From Calditrichia bacterium (GTDB lineage Bacteria; Calditrichota; Calditrichia; RBG-13-44-9; J075), in NCBI GenBank assembly GCA_020635015.1, contig JACKAP010000002.1:1-64000 (forward strand): DNA of 64,000 nt, given 5' to 3'. The notes beneath the pieces are model-generated. The model made no database searches. It was not told the origin of the DNA and saw only the letters and a list, made by a program, of their open reading frames with translations. This document shows positions 16,665 to 26,268 of this stretch, in pieces (the stretch's first letter is position 1; each line of letters opens with the position of its first letter). Made by a program: the position numbers and the translations under genes.

Positions 16665-18242
16665 TTACAATGGAATATTCCCATGCTTCTTCGGCGGGTT
16701 TTTATCCACCTTGGTGCGCAGCAGGGCCAGGGCGCGGCAGATCTTGGGGCGGGTCTGCCGGGGCTCGATCACCTCGTCGATATAGCCGTGCTCGGCCGCC
16801 AGGTAGGGATTGGCGAATTTGTCACGGTATTCCCGCTCCTTCTCCGCCAGGGCCGTCTCCGGATTATCCGCCTCGGAGATCTCCCGCTTGAAGATGATCT
16901 CCGCCGCGCCCTTGGGCCCCATCACGGCGATCTCCGCCGAGGGCCAGGCCAGATTGACGTCGCCGCGGATATGCTTGGAGCTCATCACGTCGTAGGCGCC
17001 GCCATAGGCTTTGCGCAGGATCACGGTAATCTTGGGCACGGTCGCTTCACAATAGGCATAGAGCAGTTTGGCGCCATGCTTGATGATCCCGCCCCATTCC
17101 TGGGCGGTGCCGGGGAGAAATCCCGGCACATCGACAAAAGTGATGATCGGAATATTGAACGCATCGCAGAAACGTACGAAGCGGGCTGCCTTGAGGGAAC
17201 AGTCGATATCCAGCACCCCGGCCAGCACCGCCGGCTGGTTGGCGACGATCCCCACCGGCGCCCCGTTCATGCGCGAAAAGCCGACGACGATATTCGCGGC
17301 ATAACCGGCATGCACCTCCAGGAAATCCCCCTCATCTACCACCAGTTTGATCACATCCTTCACATCATAAGGCTTGCTGGGGTTGTCGGGAATAATATCA
17401 TTCAGCGCCTCCTCCATGCGCCCGGGCTTGTCTTTGGGCGTGCTTAGCGGAGGCTCCTCGGCATTATTGAGCGGCAGATAGCTCATCAGTTTGCGGATCT
17501 GCATCAGGCAATCGACATCATTGGCGGACGTAAAGTGGCTCACCCCGCTCTTGGTGCCATGGGTCGTCGCCCCCCCGAGGTCGCCAAAGGAAACGGTCTC
17601 ATGGGTAACCGTCTTCACCACGTTGGGGCCGGTTACGAACATATAGCTCTTTTCCTTGACCATAAAAATAAAATCGGTGATGGCCGGGGAATAGACCGCG
17701 CCTCCGGCGCAGGGGCCCATCACTGCGGAAATTTGGGGGATCACCCCGCTGGCCAGGGTGTTGCGCAGAAAGATGTCGGCATAGGCACCAAGACTGACCA
17801 CCCCTTCCTGGATGCGCGCGCCGCCGGAATCGTTGAGACCGATCACCGGCGCTCCGATCTTCATCGCCAGGTCCATGATCTTACAGATCTTCTGGGAATG
17901 GGCGGCGGAAAGGCTGCCTCCGAATACCGTGAAGTCCTGGCTGAACACGCACACCATCCGACCCTCGATGGTACCGGTGCCCACCACCACACTGTCGCCC
18001 AGGAAGCGCTGCTTGTCGAGGCCGAAATCGCGGGTCTGGTGACGCACCAGCATGTCGATCTCTTCAAAGCTGCCCTCATCCAATAGCACCTCCAGGCGCT
18101 CCCGGGCGGTCAGCTTGCCCTGCTCGTGCATCTTCTCGATGCGCTTCTCCCCTCCCCCCTGGCGGGCTTCCGCCTGCAACTCGCGTAATGCTTCCAGCTT
18201 CTTCTTCATATCCGGCAATTCGGTTGCTTGTTTCTTTGCCAC
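16665..18242 (-). CDS. Acyl-CoA carboxylase carboxyltransferase (beta) subunit, propionyl-CoA type
   Basis: 525 residues, full length for the PccB/MmdA family, which transfers carboxyl from biotin to propionyl-CoA or the reverse in methylmalonyl-CoA decarboxylase. The two crotonase-like halves are visible. In the first are FSQDFTVFGGSLS, LNDSGGARIQEGV and MGPCAGGAVYSPA. In the second are GFLPGTAQEWGGIIKHGAKLL, AYGGAYDVMSSKH and WPSAEIAVMGPKGA. The C-terminal IEPRQTRPKICRAL is typical. No biotin carboxylase, biotin carrier or decarboxylase subunits lie next to it, so carboxylation or decarboxylation cannot be decided. Confidence 0.93.
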   Translation of the reverse strand: MAKKQATELPDMKKKLEALRELQAEARQGGGEKRIEKMHEQGKLTARERLEVLLDEGSFEEIDMLVRHQTRDFGLDKQRFLGDSVVVGTGTIEGRMVCVFSQDFTVFGGSLSAAHSQKICKIMDLAMKIGAPVIGLNDSGGARIQEGVVSLGAYADIFLRNTLASGVIPQISAVMGPCAGGAVYSPAITDFIFMVKEKSYMFVTGPNVVKTVTHETVSFGDLGGATTHGTKSGVSHFTSANDVDCLMQIRKLMSYLPLNNAEEPPLSTPKDKPGRMEEALNDIIPDNPSKPYDVKDVIKLVVDEGDFLEVHAGYAANIVVGFSRMNGAPVGIVANQPAVLAGVLDIDCSLKAARFVRFCDAFNIPIITFVDVPGFLPGTAQEWGGIIKHGAKLLYAYCEATVPKITVILRKAYGGAYDVMSSKHIRGDVNLAWPSAEIAVMGPKGAAEIIFKREISEADNPETALAEKEREYRDKFANPYLAAEHGYIDEVIEPRQTRPKICRALALLRTKVDKNPPKKHGNIPL

Positions 18243-18394
18243 CTTCGTCCCCTTTCGGTTTTCAGCTCACCTCTGCTCTAGCGCACGCATCAGCGGATCA
18301 AGCCCCGCCCGGCTGCTTTCGCCCTGTCGTGAAAATTTTCTTGACAATTAAAATAATGCAACGGAAGTTTATACGCACGGACTGAATTAAAAAA

Positions 18395-18931
18395 ATGAGG
18401 AAAGATCGGATGAAGAACTGTTTGTATTTTGCGATCCTGGCAGGGCTGTTGCTCGCCGCCGGCTGTGACGGACAACCGGAACAGAGCCCTCCCGGCGAAG
18501 GCGGCGCCCTTTCCAACGCCGAGAGCGGCGGCATCACGCCCACCATCAGTTTTTCCGCTCCGGCAGTCGATACCGTATTTTGGGAAACGGTGTTTGATGC
18601 CCAGCGCCGGGTGATGCAGTCGCCACAAGATATCGAGCCGCGCAAGGCGCTTTGCCGGCAAATTTATTTCCCGAACAGCCGGGCGATTGTCACCGTGGGG
18701 GTGGGACGCTTGCGCCATCCGGAAACCGGCCAGCCGCTGCCCTTCCCGCTGGTGCGCCAGGCCGCCCTGGCCGACGCCGCCCGCTGGGCGAGCTATGTCA
18801 GCACCTGGCTGACACAGGATTACCAGCCTGATTTCGGGCAGATCAGCAACGTCTTTCAGGCCAACTCCCGCCTGATGGGAGAAAGCACCCGGGGCGATTC
18901 GCTGTATGTAATGATGGCGTATGAATACTAA
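18395..18931 (+). CDS. Lipoprotein of unknown function (LPP20-like tendency)
   Basis: 178 residues. The lipoprotein signal ends LLLAAGC (lipid Cys at about 25). The mature region (AIVTVGVGRLRHPETG, then LVRQAALADAARWASYV) recalls the LPP20 fold, where an early GxGR strand is followed by an alanine-rich helix, but the match is loose. An internal ATG (18410) could be the real start. It is divergent from the carboxylase gene and lies 34 bases before another small exported protein on the same strand. Confidence 0.6.
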   Translation: MRKDRMKNCLYFAILAGLLLAAGCDGQPEQSPPGEGGALSNAESGGITPTISFSAPAVDTVFWETVFDAQRRVMQSPQDIEPRKALCRQIYFPNSRAIVTVGVGRLRHPETGQPLPFPLVRQAALADAARWASYVSTWLTQDYQPDFGQISNVFQANSRLMGESTRGDSLYVMMAYEY

Positions 18932-18965
18932 AAACCTATTGCACGCAAGCTTGTGAGATTTTTAA

Positions 18966-19340
18966 ATGGCACGATATATCGCATTTTGGATCTGGCTGTT
19001 TCCGCTGCTGGCCGGGGCGGCAGCGCAGGATACCGTGGTGGGAGCGCCGGCAGAAGTGCCCTGGGACACGCTCATGGCCGAAATCCAGGTGATTGAATCG
19101 CTTGAGGAAGCGGATTCACTGAAAGACGGGCAGATGAAGGCGCTCTTTGCCCGCTATCAGGTCGGCAGCGAAGATTACCGCCGTTTCTACGAGCAGTTTT
19201 TACAGCGCACGCCGGATGCCCAGCAGCAATTTATTCAAAATGTCAAATCGATCCTGCAAGCGCTCACCCAGGCCAATCGCGAAGCAGCGGTAAAAGAACT
19301 CAAGCTGGACCGCCCCGCCAGTTTGCCCCGAAAACCCTGA
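18966..19340 (+). CDS. Small exported protein of unknown function
   Basis: 124 residues with a signal peptide (WIWLFPLLAGAAAQ, cleavage at about 20-21). The remainder is charged and helical, with a motif-like stretch KALFARYQVGSEDYRRFYEQF. I do not recognise a family. It may be cotranscribed with the lipoprotein gene 34 bases upstream. Its ribosome site is weak. Confidence 0.5.
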   Translation: MARYIAFWIWLFPLLAGAAAQDTVVGAPAEVPWDTLMAEIQVIESLEEADSLKDGQMKALFARYQVGSEDYRRFYEQFLQRTPDAQQQFIQNVKSILQALTQANREAAVKELKLDRPASLPRKP

Positions 19341-19690
19341 TTTTTTGGCAATGCTGCGTTTGTTATCCTTCCGCACAATTCCCCGGCGCCCTTCCACCTC
19401 CAGTATTTTTTCAACTTCACCCCGGTTGTGGCCGAGATCACCTATCCCGGAAAAAAACAATTTTTTACATCACGGGAATTAAAGATTCCGCTTGCGGTTT
19501 CGATGATAAAAAAAAGATCGGTTAAACGACCCTGGAGATCCGTTAAAACCAGGAATATAAAATTCTTGATCATCAACACCGAACGGGAATGTTTTTCCGC
19601 TAATTTCTTCCTGGAAGCATCAAATCCAGGGAATGGACTTGAAAAATCATTATAAATTTATGAGTTACCACAAAATTCAGAGAAAATGCC
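19341..19690. other. Intergenic stretch with no recognised feature
   Basis: 350 bases between the small exported protein and the multi-PAS gene. I see no convincing ORF, no facing repeat arrays and no terminator. It is AT-richer than its surroundings, and presumably holds the multi-PAS promoter, which I could not place. Confidence 0.5.
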
Positions 19691-22600
19691 ATGTTACAAT
19701 GGTTTCGTAAGCAACCGACCAATTCCCAGGCCAGCAACAACGGCGGCGATCTGCATATCGCCCTCACCCGCAAATTGATCGACTTCCTGAGCAGCCAGAT
19801 CTCCGCGCCCAAGCGAGCCACTTCCATTATGTCACAAATCGCCCGATTCAAGGAGCTCCCCCCCACCTATCAGGAAAAGGAGCTGCCGGGTCTCTATCTG
19901 AAAATAGAGCAGTATCTGGTGGACGAAGACCAGATGCAAAAATTCACCAAGGCTCAACTGCGCAAGACCGTCAAATACCGCTATGAGCCGCTGATGGAAC
20001 TGGAGAACTTCAGCATCATCTTCGAAGGGGAAAAACAGCAGGAACTGCTACTCAGTCAATTGCTGCTCAAGAACCTGATCCTGCGCGCCAACAGCGTGGT
20101 GGAAAACGAACATGAGGCAACCTTTGCAGCGATCACCGAATGGATTTTCCAGCTACCGGATATCGACAGTCTCAAGACGCCCTTTAACCTGAACGAGCCG
20201 ATCCCCACCACGCCGGGACAGTGGATCAACCTGCTGGTAAAGATCTCCCAAAAGCTTTATTACCATCTGGAAGACATTCTGGGCGAAGCGGAAGCCGCCT
20301 CCCTGTTCGAGAAGAGCTACCGGGAGATTGCCGAGACCTACCGACCGCTGGAGACCTTCTATGTGGTGGTGCAACTGATGCCGGACAAACTGCTGGACGA
20401 GAACAAGATCGGCCTGCTGACCGGCGAACAGATCCGCAATGTGTTCCTCAACAAGGTCAGTCATCTCCAGAAAATCAACGATGAATTGTCCGAGACCAAC
20501 GGGGAACTGAAGGATACCCAAAGCGAATTGATCATCGCCCAGGATACGGCGATGGAATCGGTCAAGCTGTTCCATTCGGTGCTCAACACCGTGGAAGAGG
20601 GCATCGTCACCGCCGATGCGAAAGGGAAAATCATCCTGGTGAATGAGCAGATCCTGAAGATTTTCGGATATGAAGAAGAAGAGCTGGCCGGCAAGAGCAT
20701 CGAAGTGCTGATGCCGGAGAAATACCGCGAGCAGCACCGCAAAGGGATGGAGCGTTATTTCGATACCCAGGAATCGCGCGCCATTGGCCAGCGGCTGATC
20801 CTGGAAGGCATGCGCAAGGACAAGAGCGTTTTTCCGCTGGAATTGCAGATTACCGAAACCCGCATCTCAGACCGGATCTTTTTCACCGCGGCGATGCACG
20901 ATATTTCGCAGAGCGTCAAAAATGAGACCGAACTGAAAAAACTCTCCGACGATCTGCGCCGCTCGGAGCAAAAATACCGCAGCCTGATCGACACGGTGCA
21001 GGACATCATCTTCACCTTATCCCTGGACGGTAACTTTATTTCCCTGAACCCGGCGTTTGACAAAACGACCGAATGGCGCCGGGATGAGTGGCTGGGCAAA
21101 CCGTTTACCCAGATCGTGCACCCGGACGACTCGCTCAACGCCCTGAAGTTGTTCCAATTGGTGTTGCAGAATGAGACCCCTCCACCCGCCGAATTACGGA
21201 TTCGCCAGAAATCGGATCAGTATATCACCGGCGAGTTCAACATCGTGCCGCAAATCCAGAACGGCAAGATGATCGGGGCGATGGGGATCGCCCGCATCGT
21301 CGCCCACCCCCGCCAGGAGGAAGCGGGACATAAGCTGGACGAGAAACGCTATGTAAAATTCCTGGAAAGCAGTTCGGATGCAATCCTGCTCTATCAGGAC
21401 GGCAAGCTGGTGTTTGCCAACGCCCCCGCCGCCGCCCTGCTCGGCGCCGAAGCTCCTCAGCAACTGCTCAATAAATCGCTGCTGGATATTGTACATCCGG
21501 ATTTTCACAACCTGGCTAAATCGCGGGTAGTGAAGCTGCTGAAAGAGAACATCGAGATCCCGGAAGCCCCGGAGAAGCTGCTGCAGATCAACGGTGAAAC
21601 GGTTAGCGCCCTGGTTAGCGCATTCCCGGTGGTGTATCACCACAAGCCGGCCATCCAGTATTTACTGCGGCCGGAAACGGTTCCGGCACCGGAGGCCCCC
21701 GTGCCGGATATGTTTGAAAGCCTGTTTGCCGGACTGTTCGATCACGCGCCGGATGCGCTGTTGGTCATCGATTCCACCGGCAAAATCCTGGAGGTCAATC
21801 CGGCTGCTGCCCAGCTTTACGGATTGGATCGCGATGAGATGGTCGGAAAACGCTATCTACAGCGGGTGCCGCATCCGCTGCGCGATTCGGTCGCACAGAA
21901 CATCACCCTGTTGACCCGCGGCAGCATCGACAGTTGCGAAAGCATCAACACCGGGCCGGAAGGCCGGCAGTTCCCGGTGAAAATCTGGGGGCGGCAGATC
22001 AGCTTTTTCGATGAAGAGGCGATCATGCTGACCATTCGCGATATCAGCCGCGCCAAGAAAGCCCAGGAAGAGCAGGAACGGCAGTCAGATACCGTCAGCG
22101 GCCTGGAAACCCGGCTCAATGAAAGCGAAGCCAAATATCACGGCCTAGAAACCCAACTCAAAGAGCGCGAAACCAAATACCGCGATCTGGAAACCCGGCT
22201 GACCGAAACCGAGACGAAATACCGTGAAACCCGGGTAGGATTCGAAGCGGCGCGCAGCGAACTGGAGAACACCCGGACAGAACTGGAAGCGCGCCAGCGC
22301 CAATTAAGCGAGAACGAAACGGCGCTGCAACAGGCACAGCATGAACTCAAGGAGTTGAAGACCCAGTTTGGAGTGGTGCAGGCACGTCTGCAAAGTTCGC
22401 AGATCAATATCAAGAATCTGCAAACCCAGGCAGAAGCGACGCAAACCCAATACCGCCAACTGGAAACCCGTTATGCCGAAGCAGAACAGCAACTCAACCA
22501 GACGGAGACTGAAAAAACCGAATGGCAGGAGAAATACCGGGAAGCCCGGGAAGAGCTGGAAGAGACCCAACTGGAGCTGACGCAGGCAGGCAATGCCGTT

Positions 22601-23569
22601 GAGACGGCGGAGGATAAAGCCCGGGAAGCCCGGGCACATCTGACGGCCAAAGCAGCCGAACTGCAAACCTTGCAGCATGAGTTGGAAACGCTGAAAGGCG
22701 AATTGCTCCAGGCGCAATCGGAAAAAGAGGCTTTTTCGATCAAATATAACGAGGCGATCGCCCGGCTGCACCGCTGGCAGTTGGAGACCAAGGATGCTCA
22801 GGAGAATCTGGAAAAGGCCCGCACGGCAGAGGCGGCGCTGAAGGAAAGCTATGAGCAGGCCCGCACGGCGGAAGCGGCGCTGAAGGAAAAATACGAGCAG
22901 GCCCGCATGGCAGAAGCGGCGCTGAAGGAAAAATACGAGCAGGCTTTAGAAGAACTCCAGCAGCAAAAGCAGGAAGTGCGGGAAGCGACGATGGTGATCG
23001 AAAGTGCACAGATCAGTAAAACGGAGTTGCAGTCGCAATACCAGGAAGCCCAGACGGAAATACAGCGCCTGCGCCGGGAAGGACAGGAAATGCGCGAAGC
23101 GCTTACCGAAACCCGGAATGAGCTGGAGACGCTGCAAGCCGCTTATGAAGCGACCCAATCGGAAATGGAAACTCTGAAGGAAGCGCCTCCTGCTTCTGCG
23201 GGGTCCCTGCCCGGAGCAACCGCAGGTCACAATAGTAAATTCGAAGAGGCTGAATTCAAGCTGGTCGCTGCGCAGGCAGAAGCGCAGTCGCTGCTGGAGC
23301 GCTATGAAGTTACCCAACGAAAGCTGCAGGATATCCAGACCCGCTATCTCTCCAACCAGGCCAGGCTGCAGAACGCCCAGAACCAGATCCGCCTGCTGGG
23401 CGAGATGCTGCCGGTATGCCAGTGCCGCAAGATCCGCGACGATCACGAATACTGGCAGCGTATCCAGGAATTCGCCAACGATCCGGCCAACGCGGAATAC
23501 CTGACCGGCGTCTGCCCCGACTGCCCGCAAGCAGCCAACTTGAAGACTTCGCCAAATGGAACTGAATAG
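19691..23569 (+). CDS. Multi-PAS sensor protein with long coiled coil and C-terminal Cys motif, no kinase domain
   Basis: 1292 residues. A helical N-terminal region (1-285) precedes four PAS-like segments: about 290-410 (EEGIVTADAKGKIILVNEQ), 430-537 (DIIFTLSLDGNFISLNPAF), 550-660 (DAILLYQDGKLVFANAPA) and 676-787 (DALLVIDSTGKILEVNPAA). Residues about 793-1225 are an almost unbroken coiled coil with a threefold 14-residue duplication at 1043-1084. The last about 50 residues hold CQCRKIRDDHEYW...CPDC. This matches a short cysteine motif that often follows PAS or receiver domains. No HisKA, ATPase, GGDEF or transporter domain is seen and no membrane segment. It probably senses a small ligand or redox state and signals through a partner. 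Confidence 0.8.
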   Translation: MLQWFRKQPTNSQASNNGGDLHIALTRKLIDFLSSQISAPKRATSIMSQIARFKELPPTYQEKELPGLYLKIEQYLVDEDQMQKFTKAQLRKTVKYRYEPLMELENFSIIFEGEKQQELLLSQLLLKNLILRANSVVENEHEATFAAITEWIFQLPDIDSLKTPFNLNEPIPTTPGQWINLLVKISQKLYYHLEDILGEAEAASLFEKSYREIAETYRPLETFYVVVQLMPDKLLDENKIGLLTGEQIRNVFLNKVSHLQKINDELSETNGELKDTQSELIIAQDTAMESVKLFHSVLNTVEEGIVTADAKGKIILVNEQILKIFGYEEEELAGKSIEVLMPEKYREQHRKGMERYFDTQESRAIGQRLILEGMRKDKSVFPLELQITETRISDRIFFTAAMHDISQSVKNETELKKLSDDLRRSEQKYRSLIDTVQDIIFTLSLDGNFISLNPAFDKTTEWRRDEWLGKPFTQIVHPDDSLNALKLFQLVLQNETPPPAELRIRQKSDQYITGEFNIVPQIQNGKMIGAMGIARIVAHPRQEEAGHKLDEKRYVKFLESSSDAILLYQDGKLVFANAPAAALLGAEAPQQLLNKSLLDIVHPDFHNLAKSRVVKLLKENIEIPEAPEKLLQINGETVSALVSAFPVVYHHKPAIQYLLRPETVPAPEAPVPDMFESLFAGLFDHAPDALLVIDSTGKILEVNPAAAQLYGLDRDEMVGKRYLQRVPHPLRDSVAQNITLLTRGSIDSCESINTGPEGRQFPVKIWGRQISFFDEEAIMLTIRDISRAKKAQEEQERQSDTVSGLETRLNESEAKYHGLETQLKERETKYRDLETRLTETETKYRETRVGFEAARSELENTRTELEARQRQLSENETALQQAQHELKELKTQFGVVQARLQSSQINIKNLQTQAEATQTQYRQLETRYAEAEQQLNQTETEKTEWQEKYREAREELEETQLELTQAGNAVETAEDKAREARAHLTAKAAELQTLQHELETLKGELLQAQSEKEAFSIKYNEAIARLHRWQLETKDAQENLEKARTAEAALKESYEQARTAEAALKEKYEQARMAEAALKEKYEQALEELQQQKQEVREATMVIESAQISKTELQSQYQEAQTEIQRLRREGQEMREALTETRNELETLQAAYEATQSEMETLKEAPPASAGSLPGATAGHNSKFEEAEFKLVAAQAEAQSLLERYEVTQRKLQDIQTRYLSNQARLQNAQNQIRLLGEMLPVCQCRKIRDDHEYWQRIQEFANDPANAEYLTGVCPDCPQAANLKTSPNGTE
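22817..22942 (+). repeat. Three in-frame 42-base tandem repeats in the coiled coil
   Basis: Three near-identical 42-base units encode AR(T/M)AEAALKE(S/K)YEQ three times (residues 1043-1084 of the multi-PAS protein). The 14-residue period keeps the heptad register, so copy number could change without breaking the coil. Confidence 0.9.
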
Positions 23570-23596
23570 GTCTGTTCTTCGAAAACAGTACATCAA

Positions 23597-23630
23597 AAAA
23601 GCCCCGGTGCTCTAAGCATCGGGGCTTTTT
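23597..23630 (+). terminator. Rho-independent terminator after the multi-PAS gene
   Basis: AAAAGCCCCGGTGC / GCATCGGGGCTTTT, with one wobble pair and a CTCTAA-type loop, followed by T residues. Confidence 0.88.
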
Positions 23631-23808
23631 AATTGCACACAGATTTCGCAGATTGGACAGATTTTCACAGATCATACTGAGACGATTACATTATTACTGA
23701 TGCAACGCACTATATCAAAATTGCAATTCATGTAACAATGTAGCCATGTAATCATGTATCTAATCTGTGAAAATCTGCCCAATCTGTGGAATCTGTGTGC
23801 AATTAAAA
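23631..23808. repeat. CACAGATT-type inverted repeat
   Basis: AATTGCACACAGATTTCGCA and further CAGATT words face AATCTGTGGAATCTGTGTGC. About 90 bases in between look unique. It lies between convergent genes. Confidence 0.82.
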
Positions 23809-23813
23809 TCAGC

Positions 23814-24941
23814 TCACCCTCCCGCCACATCCGCTCCCAGGCTGGTCAGAGCGCCGGAACGGGGGCGGCCTTCGATGTCCGTGGCAGGGATCAGCGGGTT
23901 GGCCTCCGGCCCCACCCCGGCATTTTCGAACAACGAGCCGGGCTTCAGCCGGAAATCGTGATTGGCCGGATCGATAAAGACCTCGTTCTGATCGACCTGC
24001 TGCAAATGCCAGGGCATCTCGATGTTTTTTCGCGGCGCTTTCACGATCCCCTGACCGGAATATTCTGCGCTGTTATAGTCGGAATCGGCGGTAAAAACCC
24101 CTCCGTCTTTGCTGCGGAACACTTTCCCACTCGCCCCGATCGCGATATTGTTGATCGCCCGGACCGAGCCTTCGTTCTTGATCGCATTCGTCCAGCCCAC
24201 CAGGGTATTATTATAGACATTCACCTCGGCGCCGGGAAAGGCAAAGATCGCCGCCGAGCCGGTTCCCTGGAACACGCAGTTATAGATATCTGCCGGCGAT
24301 TTCAGGTCGATCCCATAGCCGGAACTGTTATCGAGCTCCATGCGCAGGTAGCAATTGCGAATGATGTATTTCTGTCCCCGCTCCGGATCGATGATATCGT
24401 TACTCCGGCCGCTGCCGGTGATCAGCATCTGGATACCATCTACCAGGAGGTGATCGACCTCCACATCCAGGCATTCGGAGTTGATAGTGGTATGCTCGAT
24501 GATCCGGTATTTGCGGTCGTCCCAGCGGGCGGAGGCGCGATGGCCTTCATCGGCGATAATCTTCACATAATACTGCTCGCTGGTGACCCAGCCTTCGATC
24601 TGCGCCGGCTGGTCCGCACTGCCCTTGCTGCTGCGGCACAGCGCTACGGCAATCTCCTGCGCCCGCACCAGGTCTCGTTTTTCTGAGTGATTGAATTCCT
24701 GAAGCGATGTATAGTCGGTGCCGGGACCGTTATCAGGATCGATAATCCGCACCACTTCTCCGGGCAGGGGGCGGTAGTTGGTATAGTCCGCGAGTTTTTT
24801 CTCGCTCTTATCCACGGTCTTCACCGCTTCCGGGCGATTTTCGGGCAGCGGCGGGGTTTCCTGAGTCGCCTTATTACAACCCGGGAAAATAATCAGCAAA
24901 AATAAAAACCACATCAATAAAAACACCTTTTTGAGATACAT
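23814..24941 (-). CDS. Predicted parallel beta-helix lipoprotein
   Basis: 375 residues. The lipoprotein signal ends IIFPGC (lipid Cys at about 22). The body shows the short repeated strands of a right-handed beta-helix: INSECLDVEVDHLLVDG, KYIIRNCYLRMEL, ADIYNCVFQGTGSAAIFAF and VNVYNNTLVGWTNAI. It ends DIEGRPRSGALTSLGADV, the usual closing motif of secreted beta-helix proteins (DIxGxPR...xxxGA). Polysaccharide binding or cleavage is possible, but no catalytic residues could be assigned. The ATG at 24941 lies 7 bases after AAGGA; a GTG six bases earlier is the alternative start. Confidence 0.72.
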   Translation of the reverse strand: MYLKKVFLLMWFLFLLIIFPGCNKATQETPPLPENRPEAVKTVDKSEKKLADYTNYRPLPGEVVRIIDPDNGPGTDYTSLQEFNHSEKRDLVRAQEIAVALCRSSKGSADQPAQIEGWVTSEQYYVKIIADEGHRASARWDDRKYRIIEHTTINSECLDVEVDHLLVDGIQMLITGSGRSNDIIDPERGQKYIIRNCYLRMELDNSSGYGIDLKSPADIYNCVFQGTGSAAIFAFPGAEVNVYNNTLVGWTNAIKNEGSVRAINNIAIGASGKVFRSKDGGVFTADSDYNSAEYSGQGIVKAPRKNIEMPWHLQQVDQNEVFIDPANHDFRLKPGSLFENAGVGPEANPLIPATDIEGRPRSGALTSLGADVAGG

Positions 24942-24981
24942 ATGCACATCCTTGTTGTTTGGTTCCGGTTGACGCTTCTAA

Positions 24982-25106
24982 TGCTGTCATTGCGAGGCGT
25001 ATTTTGCCGAAGCAATCTCCAGCCGGGTGCAGCCATCTGCAGTTACGCTGGGATCGGTTCGCGGGAGATTACCGCGCCGCCAAAGACGCGGCTCGCAATG
25101 ACAGCA
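24982..25106. repeat. TCATTGCGAG hairpin element, copy 1
   Basis: Perfect 15-base ends TGCTGTCATTGCGAG (24982-24996) and CTCGCAATGACAGCA (25092-25106). Inside, GCAATCTCC and GGGAGATTACCGC also face each other. A second copy with the same ends lies at 56558-56719. Confidence 0.85.
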
Positions 25107-25259
25107 CCTGGAAACGGCGCATGCTAACATTACTAGGTATAAAATTAACCGAACAAAGCATTGATGAGAATCACGGTCAAAAAAGACTCGGATAAAAAAT
25201 CCGCGAGAATCCGTGTTATCCGTGTCATCCGCGTTCTATGATTTTCCGCCATCCCCCGC

Positions 25260-25288
25260 TTGTTTTCCGCCGCGCATTTGCGTATACT
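25260..25288 (+). promoter_or_regulatory. Possible promoter of the NHL-repeat gene
   Basis: TTGTTT (25260-25265), a 17-base spacer and TATACT (25283-25288), 29 bases before the chosen ATG. Confidence 0.45.
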
Positions 25289-25316
25289 GCCATCTCAATT
25301 TAACCGGAACAGAACG

Positions 25317-26252
25317 ATGAGAACGATGAGACATTTATACTGTCTGGCGCTGCTCTGCCTGACCGCAGGCTTCCCGGCCCTGCTGGCCAATGGGCCGGGC
25401 GTGCAAATCGAACTCCAGGGCCGAATTCCCCGGGAGGTTGATCAGGGAAAAATCACCATCCGCAAAGCGGCGGCGCTCGATCTGGATTTTGCCGGCAACC
25501 TCTACATCATCGATCGCGGCCGCCACCAGTTGCTGAAATTCTCTCCGGCCGGCGAGTTGATCGATCAGGTGGGGGGATTCGGGCAATCCGCCGAGCAGTT
25601 CGACGATCCCCGCGATGTCGACGCCCACACCACCCTGGACGTGTTCGTTGCCGACTACAATAATAATCGAGTGGTTCGATTCGATAAGAATCTCAACTTT
25701 TTAAACGCGCTGACCTCTCAATGGCCGGATCCGTATAACTTTCAACAAGTGATCAGCCTGGCGGTATCCTCGCAGTACGACCTTTTCCTGCTGGAGGAAA
25801 GCGCCAAGCGGATCATCAAATTCAGCCGTTTCTCCGAGCCCACCGCCGCCTTCGGGGGGATTTACGAAACCTTCGGGCAGCTCCTGGAACCGGTGCAGAT
25901 GTGCATCGACGGGAGCCAGCGCCTGTTCGTCAGCGACCCGGCCCAGAGTGCGGTAGTGGTATTCGACTATCTGGGGAACTTCGTCAGCAACCTTAGCCAC
26001 CCGGATCTCAACGCTCCGGCGGGGATGTGCTGGGGAGAAGATCAACATCTCTACGTGGTCAACCGGGGAACGGCGGAGATCTTCGTCTTTTCCAAAACCC
26101 TGGCTTTTCGCGGTCTTATCTCCCTCAAAAATTATGTCGATGAGATTGTCGATGTCGGCTTACAGCAGGAACAAAACCAGCCGTCAAAGCGTCTCTATGC
26201 TTTAACCCGTAACGGTTGCCTGGTTTTCCGGGTCACCGAAACCCCCAAGTAA
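25317..26252 (+). CDS. Secreted NHL-repeat beta-propeller protein
   Basis: 311 residues from the ATG at 25317; a longer reading from 25260 would add a tail ahead of the signal peptide and overlap the promoter-like site. The signal peptide ends about PALLANG. Several NHL-type blades are visible: AAALDLDFAGNLYIIDRGRHQLLKFS is the first (read in two parts), then DPRDVDAHTTLDVFVADYNNNRVVRFD, then MCIDGSQRLFVSDPAQSAVVVFD and MCWGEDQHLYVVNRGTAEI. A six-bladed propeller is likely. Such proteins bind ligands or scaffold surface complexes. It ends four bases before the next secreted protein, so the two are probably one operon. Confidence 0.8.
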   Translation: MRTMRHLYCLALLCLTAGFPALLANGPGVQIELQGRIPREVDQGKITIRKAAALDLDFAGNLYIIDRGRHQLLKFSPAGELIDQVGGFGQSAEQFDDPRDVDAHTTLDVFVADYNNNRVVRFDKNLNFLNALTSQWPDPYNFQQVISLAVSSQYDLFLLEESAKRIIKFSRFSEPTAAFGGIYETFGQLLEPVQMCIDGSQRLFVSDPAQSAVVVFDYLGNFVSNLSHPDLNAPAGMCWGEDQHLYVVNRGTAEIFVFSKTLAFRGLISLKNYVDEIVDVGLQQEQNQPSKRLYALTRNGCLVFRVTETPK

Positions 26253-26268
26253 TCCGATGAGGTATCCC

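Noticed and set aside
18341..18373. A promoter TTGACA...TTTATA ahead of the lipoprotein gene
   Set aside because: The spacer is 21 bases, outside the usual range, and no better -10 box was found.
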